The notes below the pieces were generated by a model, which made no database searches, was not told where the DNA came from, and saw only the letters and a list, made by a program, of their open reading frames with translations. This document shows positions 35,734 to 48,200 of a stretch of 64,000 bases of DNA, piece after piece. The DNA lies in NCBI RefSeq assembly GCF_035222485.1, contig NC_085923.1, forward strand, positions 2,232,001 to 2,296,000. Direction: 5' to 3'. The stretch is from Podospora pseudoanserina. Lineage: Eukaryota; Ascomycota; Sordariomycetes; Sordariales; Podosporaceae. A program made the position numbers and the translations under genes. The stretch's first letter is position 1. Each line of letters starts with the position of its first letter.

Positions 35734-35804
35734 GCATCAGTGGTTTAGTGGTAAAATCCATCGTTGCCATCGATGGGCCCCGTGTTCGATTCACGGCTGA
35801 TGCA
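35734..35804 (+). tRNA. tRNA-Gly (GCC)
   Basis: A 71-nt cloverleaf without intron. The acceptor arm GCATCAG pairs with CTGATGC, followed by discriminator A. The D arm contains TGGTTTAGTGG, the anticodon stem is CATCG/CGATG with loop TTGCCAT, and the T loop is GTTCGATTC. The anticodon GCC reads glycine codons. A downstream T-run (about 35817-35830) could terminate polymerase III. Confidence 0.97.
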
Positions 35805-35949
35805 ACTCAACTTCTCTTTTGCATTTTTTTCTACCTCTCTCATCTTCTACGCTCCTTCAGGGGCATTTATTTCCTCACCTTCTTTTTCTTTTATTTCAAC
35901 CACACCACAAGCCCCACCCTTGATCCCTCTTGACCACAAAACCTCCCCG

Positions 35950-37377
35950 TCAAATCTTCTCCCCCTCCAAAATCCCCTTCGCCTCCCCCCCCCTCCACCA
36001 ACTCTTCCCCTCCTCCCCCGGATACCCAAACCGCTCCATACTCTCCCCCCTCATCTGAACCGAATACCCCGGCTGCGTAGGCGTGACATAATACCCCTTT
36101 TCAATGACACTCGGCCAGACAAAATGCTCATGCAAATGATCCACATACTCCAACACCGACTTCTGCCCGCTCACCACCACATAGTCAATCGTCGACAAGT
36201 GCTGCGTATACTCCGGCAACCCGACCCCACCACTATGCGGCACGATCGGAACCCCAAACTTCTTCGCCATCAGCATCACCGCAAGAACCTCATTGACACC
36301 ACCCAGCCGACAGGCGTCAATCTGGCAAACGTCTATGGCGCCCGACATGAGGAACTGCTTGAACATGACTCTGTTCTGGCACATCTCCCCCGTGGCGACC
36401 TTGATGCCGTAGGGTTTCAGCGCAGTTCTTATAGCCAGATGCCCCAGGACATCATCAGGAGAAGTCGGCTCTTCAATAAACCAAGGTTTGAAACCCGCAA
36501 GGGATTTCATGTACTCGATCGCCTCGGGCACGCTCCAGATCTGGTTGGCGTCCACCATGAGGATTTTCTCTCCCGGGGTGGGTGATGAGTCGAGGACTTG
36601 ACGGGCGATGGTCAACCGTTTGATGTCTTCCTGTAGTGACCCGCCTACTTTGAGCTTGAAGTGCCTGTACCCCTGTGCGACTGTTTCCTGGAGCAATCTC
36701 CTCATTTTGGATTCGTCGTAACCAAGCCAGCCCGCGGAGGTGGTGTACGCGGGTACAGCTTCGTTTCTTTCCGCCTGGGCGATTCGTTCGGGCTTACCCT
36801 CTTGCATTGACTGCAGGAGGGAGAGGGCTTCCTCGGGGGTGATGGCGTCGATGATGTAGCGGAAGTCGATGCAGGCGACGAATTCTTCTGGGGTCATGTC
36901 TGCTACTACCCTCCAGACGGGTTTGTTGAGGGTTTTGGCCCATAGATCCCACAACGCGTTGACTACCGCGCCTAGGGCGAGGTGGATGACTCCTTTTTCT
37001 GGGCCTATCCAGCGGAGCTGGGAGTCGTTGACTAGGTGCCGCCAGGTGGCGCCAAAGTTTGTGCCGACGAGGGAGGAGAGGGGGGTGTGGAGGATGCGGG
37101 GGCGAGGTGGGAGATGGCGGCGCAGACGAGGTCGTTTCCGCGGCCGATGGTGAAGGTCTGTGATGGGGGTTAGCAATAAGGGTGGCTTATAAGGGGAGGG
37201 GGGGGGGGAGCGGACCATGCCATGGCCGGTGAGGTCGGAGTTGGTCTCGAGGATGCAGTAGGCGGCTGAGTAGTCTCCTGCCGCGTTCATGGCGTCGGAG
37301 CCGGTTTTGTCTAGGGAGGTGGGGAAGCGGACATCGCGGGTTGAGAAGGAGGTTATGGTTATTTCTTTGGGGGCCAT
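35950..37377 (-). CDS. lgd1: L-galactonate dehydratase (LGD1), enolase superfamily
   Basis: This enzyme dehydrates L-galactonate to 2-keto-3-deoxy-L-galactonate in the fungal D-galacturonate (pectin sugar) pathway. Exons 37377-37216 and 37157-35950 join after GHGM in phase. Family motifs include RDVRFPTSLDKTGSDAMN, NDSQLRWIGPEKGVIHLALG, YTTSAGWLGY, KLKVGG, the metal-binding MVDANQIWSVPEA, FIEEPTSPDD and PHSGGVGLPEYTQHLS. Just after the intron, TFTIGRGNDLVCAAISH is in one frame, while ILHTPLSSLVGTNFGATW and everything after is in another. The change falls at a G5 run (37097-37101 on the plus strand), as if one base were missing. Both sides match the family, so this may be a consensus error or a recent mutation. 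The intron donor is GTCCGC. Confidence 0.93.
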   Translation of the reverse strand: MAPKEITITSFSTRDVRFPTSLDKTGSDAMNAAGDYSAAYCILETNSDLTGHGMVRSPPPSPYKPPLLLTPITDLHHRPRKRPRLRRHLPPRPRILHTPLSSLVGTNFGATWRHLVNDSQLRWIGPEKGVIHLALGAVVNALWDLWAKTLNKPVWRVVADMTPEEFVACIDFRYIIDAITPEEALSLLQSMQEGKPERIAQAERNEAVPAYTTSAGWLGYDESKMRRLLQETVAQGYRHFKLKVGGSLQEDIKRLTIARQVLDSSPTPGEKILMVDANQIWSVPEAIEYMKSLAGFKPWFIEEPTSPDDVLGHLAIRTALKPYGIKVATGEMCQNRVMFKQFLMSGAIDVCQIDACRLGGVNEVLAVMLMAKKFGVPIVPHSGGVGLPEYTQHLSTIDYVVVSGQKSVLEYVDHLHEHFVWPSVIEKGYYVTPTQPGYSVQMRGESMERFGYPGEEGKSWWRGGEAKGILEGEKI

Positions 37378-38272
37378 CTTGGGGGTGTGTAGATTGTATC
37401 CTATATCCGGCTCTTTGAGTGTGCGGTTTTGAGCTATGTACGAGGCTGTGAGATGGTGGCTAGGATGTAAGGTCTAAAAGAGCGTATTCTTGAAGAGTTA
37501 AAGAAGAAAGCCAAGTAAACATATCCAGAAACTCATCATAATACAGCTCCGATCCAGGAACGCGGGGCAGCTTGGGGATAGCTCGGGTTTGTGAGGGGAA
37601 CAGTGGGGTGAACTGGGGAAATACCAGTTGAAGGAGCGCCGTTTGATTGACGGATAAATCGTGGGGGGGTGGTACTCTGCTCCATGACATAACCGTTGAC
37701 TGGGGGCCGGGTCAATTGATTACGAGGTTGTGATTGTGGATTGCCCCTTTTCAATTCAGGGGTAGTAAGTCCCAAGCGTGATCTCGGTATCCTACCGAAT
37801 AGCACATGGATGGACGGCTGCTTCTACTCCAAGTGAGCAAAAGTAGAGTCCGACATATTTACGGAGTTTATTTTGGTCAAAAGGGGCTGCTGCTGCGGAT
37901 GCAACACCAGTAGGCTAAGTTCCGAAGGCGACTCGGGACAAACAGAGTGGAAAACTTGAGCTCCTACAAGGGCAAGGAAAGCAAACTTCTCTGAGATGAA
38001 CCACAGCTTCTTTTGCTGGTGGTAGAAAAATATTGCGAGGGTGGACGCGTGGACCCTCGGACTTTGTGTATAAGCCGTGTTCAGATCGGAGCGTCCTGGT
38101 CAGAGACAATGCTGGTCGAGTTCCGACGATATTTGGCCAGATGACAATGTAGGCAGTGATATTTCGACGAGAGTAAGATTAAATAGCCCCATCATCTCCT
38201 TTTTAAGAATGCCGTCACTCACCTCATTACCGCACCAAGATCACACTACTCACTGCACAAACCTACTTCAAG
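37378..38272. other. Divergent promoter region, LGD1 and DJ-1-like genes
   Basis: About 0.9 kb separates the two divergent start codons. No coding feature was found. Shared upstream control of the two genes is possible but not shown by any recognised motif. Confidence 0.5.
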
Positions 38273-39040
38273 ATGTCTTCCAAGACCTTCAACCTCTCCA
38301 AGCCAGATCGAACTGTGCAAGTCGGTGTGATCCTTCTCGGCGGGTACGTCCCTTGTAACAGTTCTAGAATCTGACACTGACAAGATCGTATCAGTCTCAC
38401 CGAATTCCTCGACGTGGCACCTGTCGACCTCTTCAACAGCCTCACGCCCATGTTTCTTCAAACCTTGTCAAGCGCTTTCGTTCCGGCCCATCTCTTGCAA
38501 CAAGCCATAGACATGGAATTTCATTGGGTGACTGAGACAGGCAAAACCCCTTCAGTCAGCAACCTTACCGCGCGCACAACCATCGTGCCGACCGACTCCT
38601 TTGCAACCTGTCCTGTCTTGGACATTGTCCTCATCGGAGCCTACCACGCTGGGTATAACCCGACTGAGACAGAGTTGGCTTATGTCCGCAAGGCGTACGA
38701 CAACTGCTCTGCCTTTATGACCATCTGCGGCGGCATTGAGGTCCCCTTGAGAGCTGGCATCTTGGAGGGCAAGACTGCCACGGGACCGAGATTTATGTTG
38801 GATATTCTGAGACAGCTGGCACCAGGAACGAACTGGATTGAGAAACGCTGGGCGAGCGATGGCAAGTTGTGGACGAGTGGAGCTCTGCTGAACGGGACGG
38901 ATATGGTGGCGGCCTTTCAGAGGGAGGTTTGGGGTGGGAAGTCGCTTACAGAGGAGGATTCCTTGGTTGAGTTCATGGCCAGGGTGGGAGGCGTTCCCGT
39001 GAGAGACGTTGATTACAAGGATGTGGATTGGAAGCTGTGA
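38273..39040 (+). CDS. DJ-1/PfpI family (class I glutamine amidotransferase-like) protein
   Basis: Two exons, 38273-38343 and 38395-39040, give 238 residues. The junction restores VGVILLGGLTEFLDVAPVDL, the first strand and helix of the flavodoxin-like DJ-1 fold. The nucleophile elbow ICGGIEVPLRAGILEGK near residue 145 contains the expected reactive cysteine, and SGALLNGTDMVAAF follows. Fungal members include glyoxalase III-like and redox-sensing proteins, but the specific activity cannot be assigned. The gene is divergent from LGD1; a link to sugar-acid catabolism would be speculation. The intron is 51 nt. Confidence 0.9.
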
Positions 39041-39910
39041 TCTTCTGGACGTTTTGGGCTTGTTTGCTTCAGAAATTCGTGTTAGCTTCCGTGCTTTGCT
39101 GTGGAGGTATCACATGACGATAGATAGGCAATGGGAGAAGGAGCAGCTGAGGGCTGATGTCACGTTCCACTCGCTCAAATAGTCACGACTGATCGGATCA
39201 CACTCTCTCAAAACCTTTCTCCCTTCCCACATCCAAGGCTGCAGCATGCCCCTTCACCATAATCCAACATTTATCACCATGTTTGTTGAACGAATCCAAC
39301 ATTTATCACTGTGTTCGTTGAACGAATCCAACATTTATCACCATGTTCGTTGAACGGTGCACTCGGCTATCCCATCTTCGCGTCATATCATGGAAGCCAT
39401 GACAGTCGTCCACGTACAACGGTACGTCGTCCGAACGAGAAATTTCATCACACTTCAAACCTGGCATGTCCCTTTTTACGCTCTCACCAACAAGCGGTTG
39501 ATCGATTCCAGACACCGATCTCGAGCAGGATTGGCCACTCCTCATCTACTCAGAACTGACAGGTTCCACCTGAACCACCAGGACACGTACTTCGTCTTGC
39601 CGTACACACGTCCACCCCATCTACCGAGCCACAGAGATTGCCATATACCGTGCTCTGTTTTACGCTGCTCAACAGTAACCCCCACAGTTCGGGAAGCCTC
39701 AATATCTTCACGTCGTTTGTTCAGCTCTGGCAATCCCGTTGTCCTGTTCGAAAGTACGCAAGTTGCACACTCCCCATAACCCAAGACTCCATGGGTTAGC
39801 CGTCGACGCTGGCCATGTCAGGTCGGTATTCAAGTATGCCTCCAAAGTCCCCAAAGTGAAAGATTGTCCTCCCGTTCTCGGTTTGATATTTTTCGAGACC
39901 TCAGACCAAA
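39041..39910. other. Intergenic with a triplicated 32-bp repeat
   Basis: Lies between the DJ-1-like gene and the VIT1-type transporter on the same strand. It holds the 32-bp tandem repeat at 39262-39357, listed separately, and otherwise shows no feature. Confidence 0.5.
39262..39357 (+). repeat. Three tandem 32-bp units
   Basis: Three nearly identical 32-bp units begin at 39262, 39294 and 39326. Each contains ATCCAACATTTATCAC and GTTGAACG and they differ at only a few bases, so the duplication looks recent. The array lies about 0.55 kb upstream of the transporter start. Confidence 0.9.
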
Positions 39911-40921
39911 ATGTTCGCCGTGCCGATAGAGGAATTCAGAAAGATAAGGGAAAATAGGCGTAAGCTGGCAACATCGACCAAGTCATCAACACCACCACCA
40001 CCACCGAGTCTCGACAATGTCTCGACGGATATAGAGCTTCAGCTTCCCGCTTCTTCGATTATAGATGATGCCCAGGGGCCCGACGCTCACAAGCCATTGA
40101 TCAACCCCCGTCTAATATCCGACGCTACAATCGGTCTCTCAGACGGCCTCACTGTCCCCTTCGCTCTCACAGCAGGACTTACCGCGCTAGGAGACACCCG
40201 CACAGTCATCTATGGTGGTCTGGCAGAACTGATAGCAGGCGCCATCTCAATGGGACTAGGAGGTTATCTTGGAGCAAGGGGAGAATTGGCAGCATACGAA
40301 GAGTCACACTCTAGGCTGATGACGCTCCTGCAAGAACCTGGGCCGCCTACCAAGTCCGCCATCACCGCCGGCCAAGACGCTATCATTGAGGCGTTGCAGC
40401 AAGCCTTGTTTCCTCTGCAGGTACACAGACTGGACCTGAAACACCAGCTTATCGAGGGCGAGAGTGAAGCATGGGTGGGGTTACTGTTGAGGTTACAAGG
40501 CATTTCCCTTCCTTCAACATGTACCGACGACGACTGTACGAAAAGTCATGACCAAAAGGCCGAGGAGAAACGGAGGAGAAGGAGACAGAGAGATGACAGC
40601 AGGACGAGAGCAATGCAATCGGCCGTCACAATAGCGGCCGGGTATTTCCTCGGTGGGCTCCTACCGCTTATACCGTACTTTTTCGTGGCCGGACATATCG
40701 GAAAGTTGATGGCGGGGCTGTACATCTCGATCGGAGTCATGGGGGTAGCGTTGTTCACGTTTGGCTATGTCAAGACGGCTGTGGTGGTTGGGTTTGGAAG
40801 GCAGCACGCAAAGAAGAGTGTGCTAGGGGGTGTGCAGATGGTGATTGTAGGGGGGATGGCGGCCGGGGCTGCTATGGGTTTAGTTAAAGTGTTTGAAGGG
40901 GTTGGGACGTTTGGGCCATGA
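39911..40921 (+). CDS. CCC1/VIT1-type vacuolar iron or manganese transporter
   Basis: Single-exon protein of 336 residues. Ccc1-type proteins load iron and manganese into the vacuole. The conserved first membrane segment follows LISDATIGLSDGLTVPFALT, with GLTALGDTRTVIYGGLAELI and AGAISMGLGGYLGARGE next. A polar metal-binding-like loop rich in Glu and Lys (about residues 130-235) precedes three C-terminal membrane segments, beginning SAVTIAAGYFLGGLLPLIPY. The N-terminal 60 residues are polar with a Pro run. The ATG at 39911 has context AAAATG. Ion specificity cannot be read from sequence alone. Confidence 0.9.
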   Translation: MFAVPIEEFRKIRENRRKLATSTKSSTPPPPPSLDNVSTDIELQLPASSIIDDAQGPDAHKPLINPRLISDATIGLSDGLTVPFALTAGLTALGDTRTVIYGGLAELIAGAISMGLGGYLGARGELAAYEESHSRLMTLLQEPGPPTKSAITAGQDAIIEALQQALFPLQVHRLDLKHQLIEGESEAWVGLLLRLQGISLPSTCTDDDCTKSHDQKAEEKRRRRRQRDDSRTRAMQSAVTIAAGYFLGGLLPLIPYFFVAGHIGKLMAGLYISIGVMGVALFTFGYVKTAVVVGFGRQHAKKSVLGGVQMVIVGGMAAGAAMGLVKVFEGVGTFGP

Positions 40922-41098
40922 TGTACGAGAGAAAAAAAAATCGGAGCTCATATAGACAGTCAGTACAGAGATATAAAGTGGGTTTTAAAAAGGGGGTATT
41001 CTTGTTATCAAGGTGTTTGTGTGAATTTCATTTACACCTGCATATCCTACACATGTGTGACCTCTCTCCAGGGTTGTGATATGGTGACGAGGGAAAGC

Positions 41099-41317
41099 TT
41101 AGGCACCACCCTCCCGCTTGGCGTACTCCTCCTCCATGGCCTCTTCGTACTTCCTGTCTGCCTCCTTTTCGGCTTCGGTCTTGGGGCGGGTGACACCGGC
41201 GCCAGTGTTGACGCCAGCGCCGGTGGGGACGTTGGAGGTTTGCTGGGGGTTGATGTTGGGGGAGGAGGGCTTGTTGGAGGGGGCCGAGGAGGTGGAGGAG
41301 GTGATTTTGTCGGACAT
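41099..41317 (-). CDS. Small hydrophilic protein with conserved-looking acidic tail (72 aa)
   Basis: A 72-residue frame starting MSDKITSSTSSAPSNKPSSP and ending in an acidic helix, EKEADRKYEEAMEEEYAKRE followed by GGA. The first two-thirds are rich in Ser, Pro, Asn and Gly; there is no membrane segment or cysteine. The C-terminal pattern resembles small conserved fungal proteins of unknown function. The start codon has an AACATC-type upstream context and a long A/C-rich leader. It lies convergent to the VIT1-type gene. It could be a stress-linked hydrophilic protein, but that is only inference from composition. Confidence 0.6.
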   Translation of the reverse strand: MSDKITSSTSSAPSNKPSSPNINPQQTSNVPTGAGVNTGAGVTRPKTEAEKEADRKYEEAMEEEYAKREGGA

Positions 41318-42299
41318 GATGTTTCTTTCTTTGGTTGTTTGTAATGTTTTGAGAAAAGAGGTAGCAGATAGTTTGTGTATTGTGTGATGGATGGATGATG
41401 TGTTGTGAAAGCCGTAGTGAGTTGTGAAGTCTTCTTATAGCTCTTTGTGAGGGAGAGCTGGTGGCAAAAGGTGGCGTACAGCGTGCGTAATTGCCCAACT
41501 GAGCATTGGAACGGAGCGCTGAAGATGACTCCGAGGGGGTGGGTTATAGCGGGTGATCCCGCATTTTCAGGGACCAAAATCAGAAATCCACAGCAGGTTG
41601 TTGGGTAGAACTGTTTGTCCTGTCAAGTACCTCACTTGGGTAGAAGCTATATCCAAAAACACTCGAGTGTCGTCTCTTTTTTCGCGGAGATGGGAATCAA
41701 GATGGTGGGTGGTGGGCTTGGTTTTGTTCGTCGAATCTCAACCTCACCTTCAAACCCCTTCAAGGAAGATTCAAAAGACTACATACACCACTTACTTGAA
41801 TATAGAGCATCTCATCACAGCCATCATGTCCTCACATCATCAGTCACACCACCCGACACTCCAGCACAGCACAAGACTATTTATTCTCACTCGCTTTTTC
41901 CTCTCCTGACATAATTCTACAGGCACAACCCCTCAAAACCTCAACGCAAAAACCCCGCTTATATGAGCGCTCAACCCTAAAGCCTAATACTACACAGCCA
42001 CAACAAACTCCCCGCCCTTAAACATTTCTTCCCAGCCCAGACGCCCCAATCCATGATTCACGTATACCTCGTCTAAGACACGCCCCAAAATGACCATAAA
42101 CGCGCGCATCCGTGATGAAAAAAAATATTACGCCATGTCATTATGCAAGTGACAACTCCCTCCGGTACCCGCCTGGGTGTTTCTTGGAAAATATCCCTCC
42201 CAGCCGTGCAATGCAACTCTGCCTTGGCCGTGCAGAAGCACGAGGTTCCTCCTTCGTCAAGGTTTGAAAAGCCGGAGTTGTGTACTACATTACAACGTT
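41318..42299. other. Intergenic downstream of NOT1
   Basis: Promoter side of the 72-residue gene and 3' flank of NOT1. No repeat, RNA or supported coding frame was found. Confidence 0.5.
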
Positions 42300-45200
42300 C
42301 TACGCCACAACGGGGCGGAGGATAGCCTCGAAGCGGGCGGCAACCTAGAAAACCCATGTTAGAAGGGATTCAAGAGTGGAGGAAAAAGGATGACGTACCT
42401 CAGGAGCCGCCTTGATAAACGGCAGCTCAAAGAAATGAAACTTTTCATTCTTGAGCAACTCGAGGATCGTGACCACGAGACCCCATGGCTGGGGCCAGTA
42501 CCCAACCATGCGCTCCAAGAGAACTCGCACAATCTGCTGCCGAATCTCTGTCTCCTCCGGGTCGTCAAGATCGTGACCAAAAATTTCGACGATGGCATGG
42601 CTGAAATAGTTTGTCGACGCGTTGGCGAACCGGAGTTCGTTGACCATGCTGCTGAGAAGATAGTACCGTGTCTCGGCCGGCACCTCGGTGACCAGCATGT
42701 GCAGAGTCTTGACGTCGGGAGCCCCGGACACGAACACGGGCGCGTCACTGTTGTTAACAGCGCGTTGGGAGGCCGCGTTGGCGATGTGGGAAACCACGGC
42801 GTCGACAACTCGGCGGTCGACATTGACAGGCACAAAGCCAAACGTGGTCAGGTCGGTATCGGCGTGGTGCATCGCGTGCGTAATTTGGGCGATGGCGTCC
42901 TCCGAGGGTCCGTTTTGCAATGACTGCTCCAGGATGTCATAGAGCCCTAGTTCCTTGAGCTGGCCGGCGCAGTCATAAAGGCTCACCACCGGGTCCTTCA
43001 TCTCGGGGATCCGATCAATCTTGAGTCCCGGCCGAAAGGGATCGGGCACCTTGTCGAACGGCGTCGTGGACGCCGACAAGATCATGTTGATGAGCTGTGT
43101 GGCATGCGAGGGCAGGCACTGGCATAGCTGCACATGGTTGGCAGAAAGATACTCCGGGAAGTCGTGGAAAAGCACAGCCACAAGCTTCACCGTGCCCGAG
43201 TACAGGTCCTTAGCGGCAAGGGACACTTCGAAAGCTTTCAGCATGTTGCCGAGATAAGAGAAGAGATGGGTAAGGAGCTTGGTGAAGGGCTCCCAGCCTG
43301 CCTGGTTGGGCATGCGCATGATCGCTGGGAGAAAGGCGCGGTGAGCCAAGAGACCCATCCATTGAAACAAGAAGCCAGGGTACACAACCGGCCGAAGGTC
43401 CCATAGACGTGCCGCAAAGTTGAGCACTATCTTTTCGCTCTCACTGTCTGAGAATCTCTCCGTCAGGTTCATGATCTGGTGGAAGAGATTGGAGAAGAAG
43501 CGGAAGAACACGCGTGGGTTGAAAGCGTCCCCGCGTCTAACGTGGTGGTTGTTCAACACAAGCACACCAAGAGCAAGGACAGAGTCCAGGAAGGCGACAC
43601 GCGATGATTCGCTGGTGCCAGGAGCGTCGTGGGACTGAGTGAAGATGAGGATCATCTTGACGAGAGCGTCAACTGCCTGGAAGCTCTCGTTGCTGAAGCC
43701 TTCACCAAGGTGGCCACTTTGCTCAGCACGGTCGACGGATTTGTCGATTGCTTGCCTCGCAAAGACGAAAAAGTCCTCCTTGGTGACAATGTGCCGCCGC
43801 CAGTTCAACTGTTGCACAAACTTTGTAGCAGCCTTTTCCGAGGCGCAGTCGTTGTTGCATAGCTGCACCCATTCCTCAAAGATGTAGTCAAACTGCTCGA
43901 ACTGAGCCTCGGGGGTTCGGTCAGGATGAATCTCGGGCGAAGGCCCCAGCACCTTGGCCTTGAACCGCTGGCCACCTGGCACTTCGGGCTCTTCAGTTAT
44001 CCACGCCCAGGCTTCCTCCAAGCTCTGAACGAAATCGGTATAGAGATTGACAGGGGCCTCACTGAACAGCGTAAGATCCATCAAGGACTCCAGAAACTCA
44101 ATGGAACCGCTGCTCCGTTCATTCAACGCCTTGGCCATGGCTGCATCGATGCTGTGCCAATCAATGAGGTCCGTTCTGAGCAGCGCCGAGATCAGGGGCA
44201 GATTCAAAAAAGTACTACCTGACTGCTGGTAAAACAGCCAGCGGATCTGTTGACTCGTCGCCGGGCCCGCAACCTTTCGCAGCGTCTCCAGCACGTGGAC
44301 CAGAGTCTCCAAGAGGAGGGAAGTAGGTTCGGGCTGCGGGCGGAAGAGAAGCCCGGAGATTTGGGTCGCCACATAGACTGCAAATTCATCAGATGTCTGT
44401 TGAGTCTTGATTGTAAGCTGGACGACGGCGTCATGAATGTTGATAACTTCATGGGTCCGAGGGAGATCCTCAAAGTGCTCCTCGGCCGTGTTGCTGACGG
44501 CAGTCGCCAGCTTTTCCAACAAGCTGTTCACCCGTTCCGCCACGTTCCGAGCGTCGACAGGGCTGATGCCAGGCTGTCGGCCATTGACCATGCCAGCATG
44601 AACAGGAGGGTAATGCTGAGGTTGGACGCCCATGTGGGGAAGCGATGGGGTTTCAGCAGGGGTAGGAATGGTGGACACCGAGTTGTACTGGTCACCGAGG
44701 ACTTCGTTTGCAATTGATCTCGCATCCGACGATGAAGGAACGTGTGAAGGCGTAGCAGAGGCGGCGGCGGCGGCAGCGGCGGCGGCAGCCGCAGCAGCAG
44801 TCACCCTTGATTGTCGAGCAAAATCATCGTAGATGGCCATTTGCTCATCATTGAGGCCGCTCAAGCTGGGCTGCAGCTTGAAAGGAGCGGGGATAGTCCA
44901 GGCCCAGCGGTTCAGGCGGGGATCCATGAATGGGTCGTTGGGTCGGTTGATGCGGTGATGGCGGCGCGCCTCGAGATCTTCTGCGAGCAAGTCCTCAATC
45001 TCGGGGACACCGCGCTCCTCGGCCGACTTTTCGATGATGCTGGAAGCCAGCTCCATGTTGGAGTTGACACACAGCATGATGATACCTTCTGGGAGACCCT
45101 GAGGAAGCTCCGAGGCGAGCTGGCGGAGATAGTTGGTGAAGTTGGCGCGCAATGGCTCCTTGGAGGTCACAAGTGCCAAGCTCCCAGCAGTAGACTTGAC

Positions 45201-48200
45201 CATGTTGACGGCAGCCATCCGAACCCTGTCCGGGTCGCCCTCGGTTGCGAAGTCCTTGCGGATCATTTGCTGCGTAGAGATGGCGGCGATGGTCACAGAC
45301 CTATCCACAACAGGCTGGATGATCTCTTGCAGCGCGCGCGTGAGAGCTTGACGGACAATGTCGTGCAGCTTCGCGGCGCTGACAACCTCGGTGGACGGGA
45401 CGCTCAGGTTGGGCCCCAAGTCGGGGATGGCAAGAGCCGGGTGCGAGACAAGTGAGCTGTTCACTCCCGTCATGCCGTTGAGGGATAGGCTCTCAAAACT
45501 GTCGAGATTATCTGGCCCAACCAAGTCACCCACGTCCTCGAGAGGAGGCCGGTTCAAGATCTCACCAGATGGCTCGATCGCCTCATGATCGAGATCGAGG
45601 CACTTACAGAGCACCTCGATCTCAAACTTGAGATTGAGCTTGAGCTCGGCGTTGTGATAGAGTTCAATGAGGAGGTGGATAATGTCCATGAGCCAGGGGT
45701 TCGGCGGTTTGAACACGTTCGAGTTGGCTGCCTGGGTCAAGACCTTGCAGACAAAGGGGATGACGACAATGAGACGCTTGGTATCGAGGGCTTCGATCAG
45801 GAGTTGCCTGAAGGCGATGTTGCTGTGCTTGATAGGCTTGTCACGAGCAAGGGTCAACAGGCCAAGCCAGCCACCCAGATTCTTGAGGTGAGTCCTCTCG
45901 GTCGAATTCGACTGCGTCTGCTCCGAGTTGAGCATGCGCTGGACGCTGACATAGGTCTCCCTCAGAACTTCGGTCCACAGCAGCCTATCCTCAAACTGCT
46001 TCACCAGCTCGAGGTAGACATGGTGGTAGTTCGGCTGCATCTTGGCGCGCTCCTCCACCAGGTGACTGGCGAACCACTGCTGGTGCTTGACATCCAGCAT
46101 CTTCTGGAGCTCCTTGAATATCGACTGCAGGGTCGTGTCGGTGGCGTTATTGAGAGCAAACTGGATTTTGCCCTGGGCATCGGGCGTGGGGTCTTCGTAG
46201 TTGATCCCGGCGGGATGTGGGCCAACATTAATGGACAGGAACGGGGGAGGGTGCTGTTCCGAACTGAGACTGTCCTCCAGACCGCCATTGGTCAGTTGCT
46301 TGTCACTGCCGGCGATGGCTGGAAGACCGTTGCGAAGGGTTCGGGCCAACTCCTCGTCATGCTCGCGAACCACCTCTTCCGCCTTCCTGTACGCCTCCGT
46401 TCCCTGTAGTCCAGGTATCAGGATCAAGTCCTTGCAGAACGCAGGCCATTCCCGCAGCCGGCCAAAGAGCTGCATGAGCGCCTGAAGACCGAACTTGTAC
46501 ATGGGCTCCTCGGGACGATTCTCCTTGACGGCCTGCAAGATCATACCCAAACCAATTTTGAGGGGGAGTCTCGATATCAACTTGTGAGAGATTATCCCAC
46601 CGAAGAGCACTGCTGTAGTGGCGAGGGCCTCGAGAGGATAGTCGACATAATGGGCGTATTCGTCAAACAGACCATGAATCATGCACGCGAAAATGTCCTG
46701 CTCCAGCGGCACACGCGAATGTTTGTAGTGTTCGAGAACCTCGACCACACTGCGAACCTGCAATTCATCGCCGTACATTTTCTTGTAGTGTTCTTCCATC
46801 CTGGTTGTGGCTGCTGGTGCAAGCATATTCCCGCCCCGCCCATTGTCATCGATGATGTCGTCGTAACCTTCCCCATAGTTAATCAGGCGGGGGTAAGCTG
46901 TTATGCAGTGTCTCTGAACATTAATCAGATCCACAACAGGGGCTTTCAGGTTGAACCTGTCCAAAATGTCGAGCATCATATAGACTGTTTTGACCTGCAA
47001 GGGTGTGTGGGCTTGTCCATTGTCTCCGCTCCGCTGATACGTCTGCTCCAGGTTCGTTTTTATCAACAGAAACTGATTTATGGCCCTGGCCATCTCGCCG
47101 GGTCGCTCAGCGTTCTGGCTTGCCCATTGCTCCAAGTTCAGAAAACCTTGCGCATGCGCATAGGCAACGAGATCAAGCCCGAAGCCAGTGGGAAGGAAAA
47201 CCAGCTCCTGGAGCCACTTGTGCCTCACCGCAAACTCGAAGATGGTTGGCAAGACAATAGGCTTGAGAGCATGCTGTTCTTCCAGCCGCTGCATGACCCA
47301 CACCTTGTCCCGTCTCCAGAGGCTTTCCATCACAAAGTCGGAGGTCGGTGTCTTGTTGATCAGAAACCCCTCGAATAGCGACGCCAGCGTCTCTTCGGCC
47401 ATTGTGGGCCACGGCTTAGGAACCCCAAAGGCTGAGGTGACAAAGACATGTAGATTAGGCACAACGACGTCTTGAAACAGGCGCTTCGCCTCTGTGCTCT
47501 GTGAGGCATGCATCGAGTGCAGAGCCACATTGAAGACAGCAGACAAAGCAGCCTCGGAGACCAGTGGGTGTCTAACAGCGAGGGCAGCTATTTCCTGAAT
47601 TGCCCGGTCGGATTGTACGTATTCGTCCACCGTAAACGTCGGCTTGAGGCCTGGGATGGTTGTGGCATCCAGTTGCTCCGGGGTGAGTGAGGCATAGGCG
47701 CAAATAAAGGACAGCTGGGTTTCGGGATTCTCCCATTCTCCGCCCCACAGCCGTTGAATGTTGAACCTGTCGAGATGCTCGAGCGCGATGGGTAATAATG
47801 CATTGTATAACCGCAGAAACTGCGCCGAAGTTACGCGTGCATTCGCATGGTCGAAATACGAAACGACATCCTGCCACTGGAAGCTGTCGGGCAGTATCCG
47901 CCTCAGGGCCGCAACGAGAATCGAGGGTTTGTGTGGCGGGGTCTGGCTGATGGTGGTGTACAGAAGCGCGGCAGATACTTGTTCTTCGGACAGTTGGATG
48001 TTGGAAGGTCGGTTCTGGAGGTAGCTCACGCATGTCTCCTCGTCCTTGGTGAAGGCTGACCCGACACGGTATATGTAGAGGGCCAGTGCATTCGGTGGCC
48101 TGTCGGCGAGGAGGCGAATCAGGTCCAGGGCCGCCAGAACCTGAGAGGGGGGCGGCTTTCCGTCTCCTCCTTGTGAATACCGCATCGACACCTTGTACTC

